Origin: Paludibacteraceae bacterium
Lineage (GTDB): Bacteria > Bacteroidota > Bacteroidia > Bacteroidales > Paludibacteraceae
Length of the DNA: 51,636 nt
NCBI GenBank assembly: GCA_017447875.1
Contig: JAFSMP010000005.1
Coordinates: 1 to 51,636, forward strand
Direction of reading: 5' to 3'
Shown: piece by piece, positions 51,501 through 51,636 of the stretch
Numbering within the stretch: the stretch's first letter is position 1
Layout of the letters: every line of letters begins with the position of its first letter
Position numbers and translations under genes: made by a program
Notes under the pieces: model-generated
The model's database searches: none
Told to the model about the DNA's origin: nothing
What the model saw: only the letters and a program-made list of their open reading frames with translations

Positions 51501-51636
51501 CTCCTCTTCGCGGCAGCAATTAACCATACTGTTACCCACCAACATCGAGTATTCCTTATACGCCTTGTAGGGTGCCTGGATAGTTACCGACATGTCGGTG
51601 TTGTAACCGAAGATGACGGTATCGCGACTTGGGTAA
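45504..51636 (-). CDS. Giant surface protein with T9SS-type C-terminus (N-terminus outside window)
   Basis: At least 2043 residues. The frame stays open through the window edge at 51636, so the true start lies beyond and the first internal Met (51593) is not the start. No signal peptide is therefore visible. The sequence is beta-rich throughout. A carbohydrate-binding or MAM-like jelly roll is visible around 48840-49060 (SSQWSQIYFPIVFDENIDYKQFRVRIYN, then DFIIDDMCIFA). The region from ~45900 to 47300 resembles other Bacteroidales adhesin-type proteins. The C-terminus GHVLILRNGHIYTMFGQKVR is a short T9SS-type ending common in the order. I infer T9SS export and surface display. The ligand is unknown. 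Confidence 0.82.
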   Translation of the reverse strand, partial: YPSRDTVIFGYNTDMSVTIQAPYKAYKEYSMLVGNSMVNCCREEETDMSNLQSSSLEWKTNQTFSLIPDARDFDGDPNPESGISQTGSTVSTSGSAASPRDVTIGGKYVNIVDTLHVTLTLQGGAPAYRFKGDWSKFRSVSDAELKIPLVRKTYHEEDYDSLVCVVADDAYNHTFPNTITDPVSYTFNLGTANRTGRHVLDVANMTMEVLDEDETDVTVSGSMDLSSTAMAEVLLLDDYGNTPSWCRISGKTATTITVECTQSGIRTPRMAYLRIFYIVMIDSKMYVVTEQLTVSQPSYFQYANNQHLVHSPGASGDPLRADGMQQVHENKRILYYYPEQDVELPIRDSHFFGWWRWFREGEGEIGDSDIPNTVWRVQPRNTGSGRSGTYNFPFRIIGDSVWVDEADHSQGKKLVTMGRYTVFHYKAADYNDNKKNPPVKTVRVAPPITTFGVADASKPTVTYAAELSNYYDNLPMSLRYKNQVDTAMMDTMSAIPEPTLSLREIFELHPWTEMADTLDHYKTLIPGGAGAHTTKVFPLANEKYMEDHVMMAPTGNELLLSTEQRYIYEHLESTKQSESLLGYYMRDDNWSDARWNATRKDTMIWCGGWDAVCKWYTYDPKTQKYTVCNHSTTVSDDFLKVPAKQNITNGQEFDTVYYCLRAQSKKTLADKAGNDSTVDGDYMFNICRYKLIYHKPGKYGPLAETTKSGVAKALITNDDIEQHYEVLERLNFDYNKPGPEYTIYPHPLPWADASYGYTYPETPDLPHNRLHVHSDFPNHGEYGLINRIPTASHWGDGVTSYWRPMEQHGGASNGYMIYCDGMSSSGQVAALSLETHLCSGQKMFFSGYVCNPSSQTGKADPNFTFSVQGSVDGVHWDNITSYTTGGIKPSSQWSQIYFPIVFDENIDYKQFRVRIYNVSSDWDGNDFIIDDMCIFATKPPLIAYQANTACKEKADEELPSHVILRVDYQGIVGEGYNDTTVYYTLKSVNKDRVVTYVHMIDEYLDQEIHHDTICGKLFIPGKTYEPTNPDSIFVNMNQLIDTFEVSSQKHKENAEYKIFKEGYIYEILEGDIRPVKYVVHSAYVNAIDTFTVHMSGSYKDMLSSLCGMTSHLKVSNQMVLELNGEEQPTTESLDLCANSTYDIGLRVKGLLYLDSVAPINLNGTCVNDWLLYGDTADMTGSPKRRYGYKYSDILKVVKDILRCDPPGTENANQFAPTLAAVSRNEMQRIKNAEGVPLDTTAHPYDILADLVNKGFLTLYKPTLTANVYAGDSVQYVIFPILGTGTDTKLHSSVDVCPMPILIKLKPQSSSAVPLIVGGLNRDSSEMKLPVVVLADMNIANQQITLKVDSIMPNIGISTVELRTTDDPDFQEGFHKLALVPDLDYPRASYYIKGNDITLQPASTNTYTMKQGYSYTFNMELQTHLGKDTLDGGCKVGTVPFTISIVPSYLRWDPQDSISAQWNKHDNWMGIDQNNNPIHATARFAPLSTTAVIIPAMTDGRPYPELPDLTAPATYDSVKQVGFEYNKCDYIRFLPNAAIGQQQYLDYDNAIVDMQFPNKKWAFRTAPVKGMLSGDIYMADADLAVDAPLWEVGEFDASGRSYKTGNASFWFSVYNRENSHVNLTGDDSTRTVTANWSRVTNAMNMPLPVGQGFAVYARTRTDEPAIVRLPKNDDIYYYYGTYGEKLYDKYEANLRTLRNTNAGGLAGELAFHPAEDHDSITLKNVVASESFVFGNPTMGYIDIWGFIADNTGTGTAGLIEKIGYMDERGKASLYTEVTKIAADAKGDNKLSNPQRYLPPMHVMVLTASAAANNLKLRLNTNRIVTDTSQIVRPEPSPAPRHAAPSARRKGIMTVTAKNATSARCTSRLLLGQGYHNEIVDGEDAILTTINIDNYTANLTPTTPFNLYAVSAGSGMSIDLRDSIVNVPISFYMSDLSFEPETQLWFTGVNNIDDQLVLYDAWTDSERKIVDGICLTIETPVQNHLKRYYIRRPGYRPQDPDTPIVTGMEFSNTEGDDKALKFIQDGHVLILRNGHIYTMFGQKVR

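Overview
The window looks like a chromosomal segment of a Bacteroidales bacterium (phylum Bacteroidota). The basis is the repeated TAnnTTTG -7 box with a TTTG -33 element about 20 nt upstream, scarce Shine-Dalgarno sequences, type IX secretion (T9SS) sorting domains on two very large surface proteins, a PorX response regulator, an Obg/ClC/DUF4294 neighbourhood, uxaB-uxaA hexuronate genes and a UDP-galactopyranose mutase/EpsG polysaccharide cluster. Genus cannot be named from sequence alone. Coding DNA is near 50% GC and the short promoter regions are very AT-rich. I see no insertion sequence, phage, CRISPR array or rRNA. No stretch over 300 bases lacks a gene.

Layout. 1-5367 (+): tRNA-Leu(UAA), apparently co-transcribed with a large T9SS cargo protein and an OmpA-family protein. 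5369-9275 (-): NlpC/P60 hydrolase and nadB, then comF and a lipoprotein esterase. 9422-14075 (+): YhcH-type protein, glgB, a thioredoxin-like lipoprotein and gpmI, ended by a clear bidirectional terminator. 14145-14339 (-): a tiny Cys/Ala/Glu-rich lipoprotein with a structured leader. 14551-18696 (+): PASTA protein, rluD, porX and an endonuclease/exonuclease/phosphatase-family enzyme. 18697-19461 (-): rhomboid protease. 19665-23597 (+): HU, adk, obgE and a ClC channel. 23598-30910 (-): a tight run of uxaB, uxaA, cca, parE, a membrane hypothetical and a DUF4294 protein. 31157-33229 (+): tsaC, a polyprenyl-phosphate sugar transferase and a very short xseB. 33200-35166 (-): ttcA-like, a DMT protein and menA. 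35382-37503 (+): ychF and a calcium/sodium antiporter. 37545-38627 (-): a membrane-anchored HTH regulator and a PH-like membrane protein. 38849-44315 (-): glf, epsG-like and four family 2 glycosyltransferases, translationally coupled and ended by a hairpin terminator. 44409-44975 (-): rpsP with a long Ala/Glu tail. 45103-51636 (-): a giant T9SS-type surface protein cut by the window edge, with a small membrane-anchored partner.

Themes. Surface biology recurs: two T9SS cargo proteins, the T9SS regulator PorX, an OmpA/peptidoglycan anchor, a sugar transferase of the kind that starts O-antigen or A-LPS synthesis, and a galactofuranose-type glycan cluster. The rest is housekeeping.

Two kinds of structure are not explained by the genes. 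First, sixteen promoters share an almost fixed architecture (20-nt spacer in most) with an unusually conserved extension of the -33 element, TTGCATAT(A/G)T, and one divergent pair shares a single palindromic -33 element. Second, short degenerate tandem-word arrays (periods of 7, 8 or 9 nt, usually two to five words) fill the spacers between co-transcribed genes, often contributing stop and start codons, and also occur inside the coding regions of rluD, porX, glf, tsaC and ttcA. The arrays in tsaC and ttcA are related to each other (27 of 34 positions). I regard this family of word arrays as the best candidate for something undescribed.
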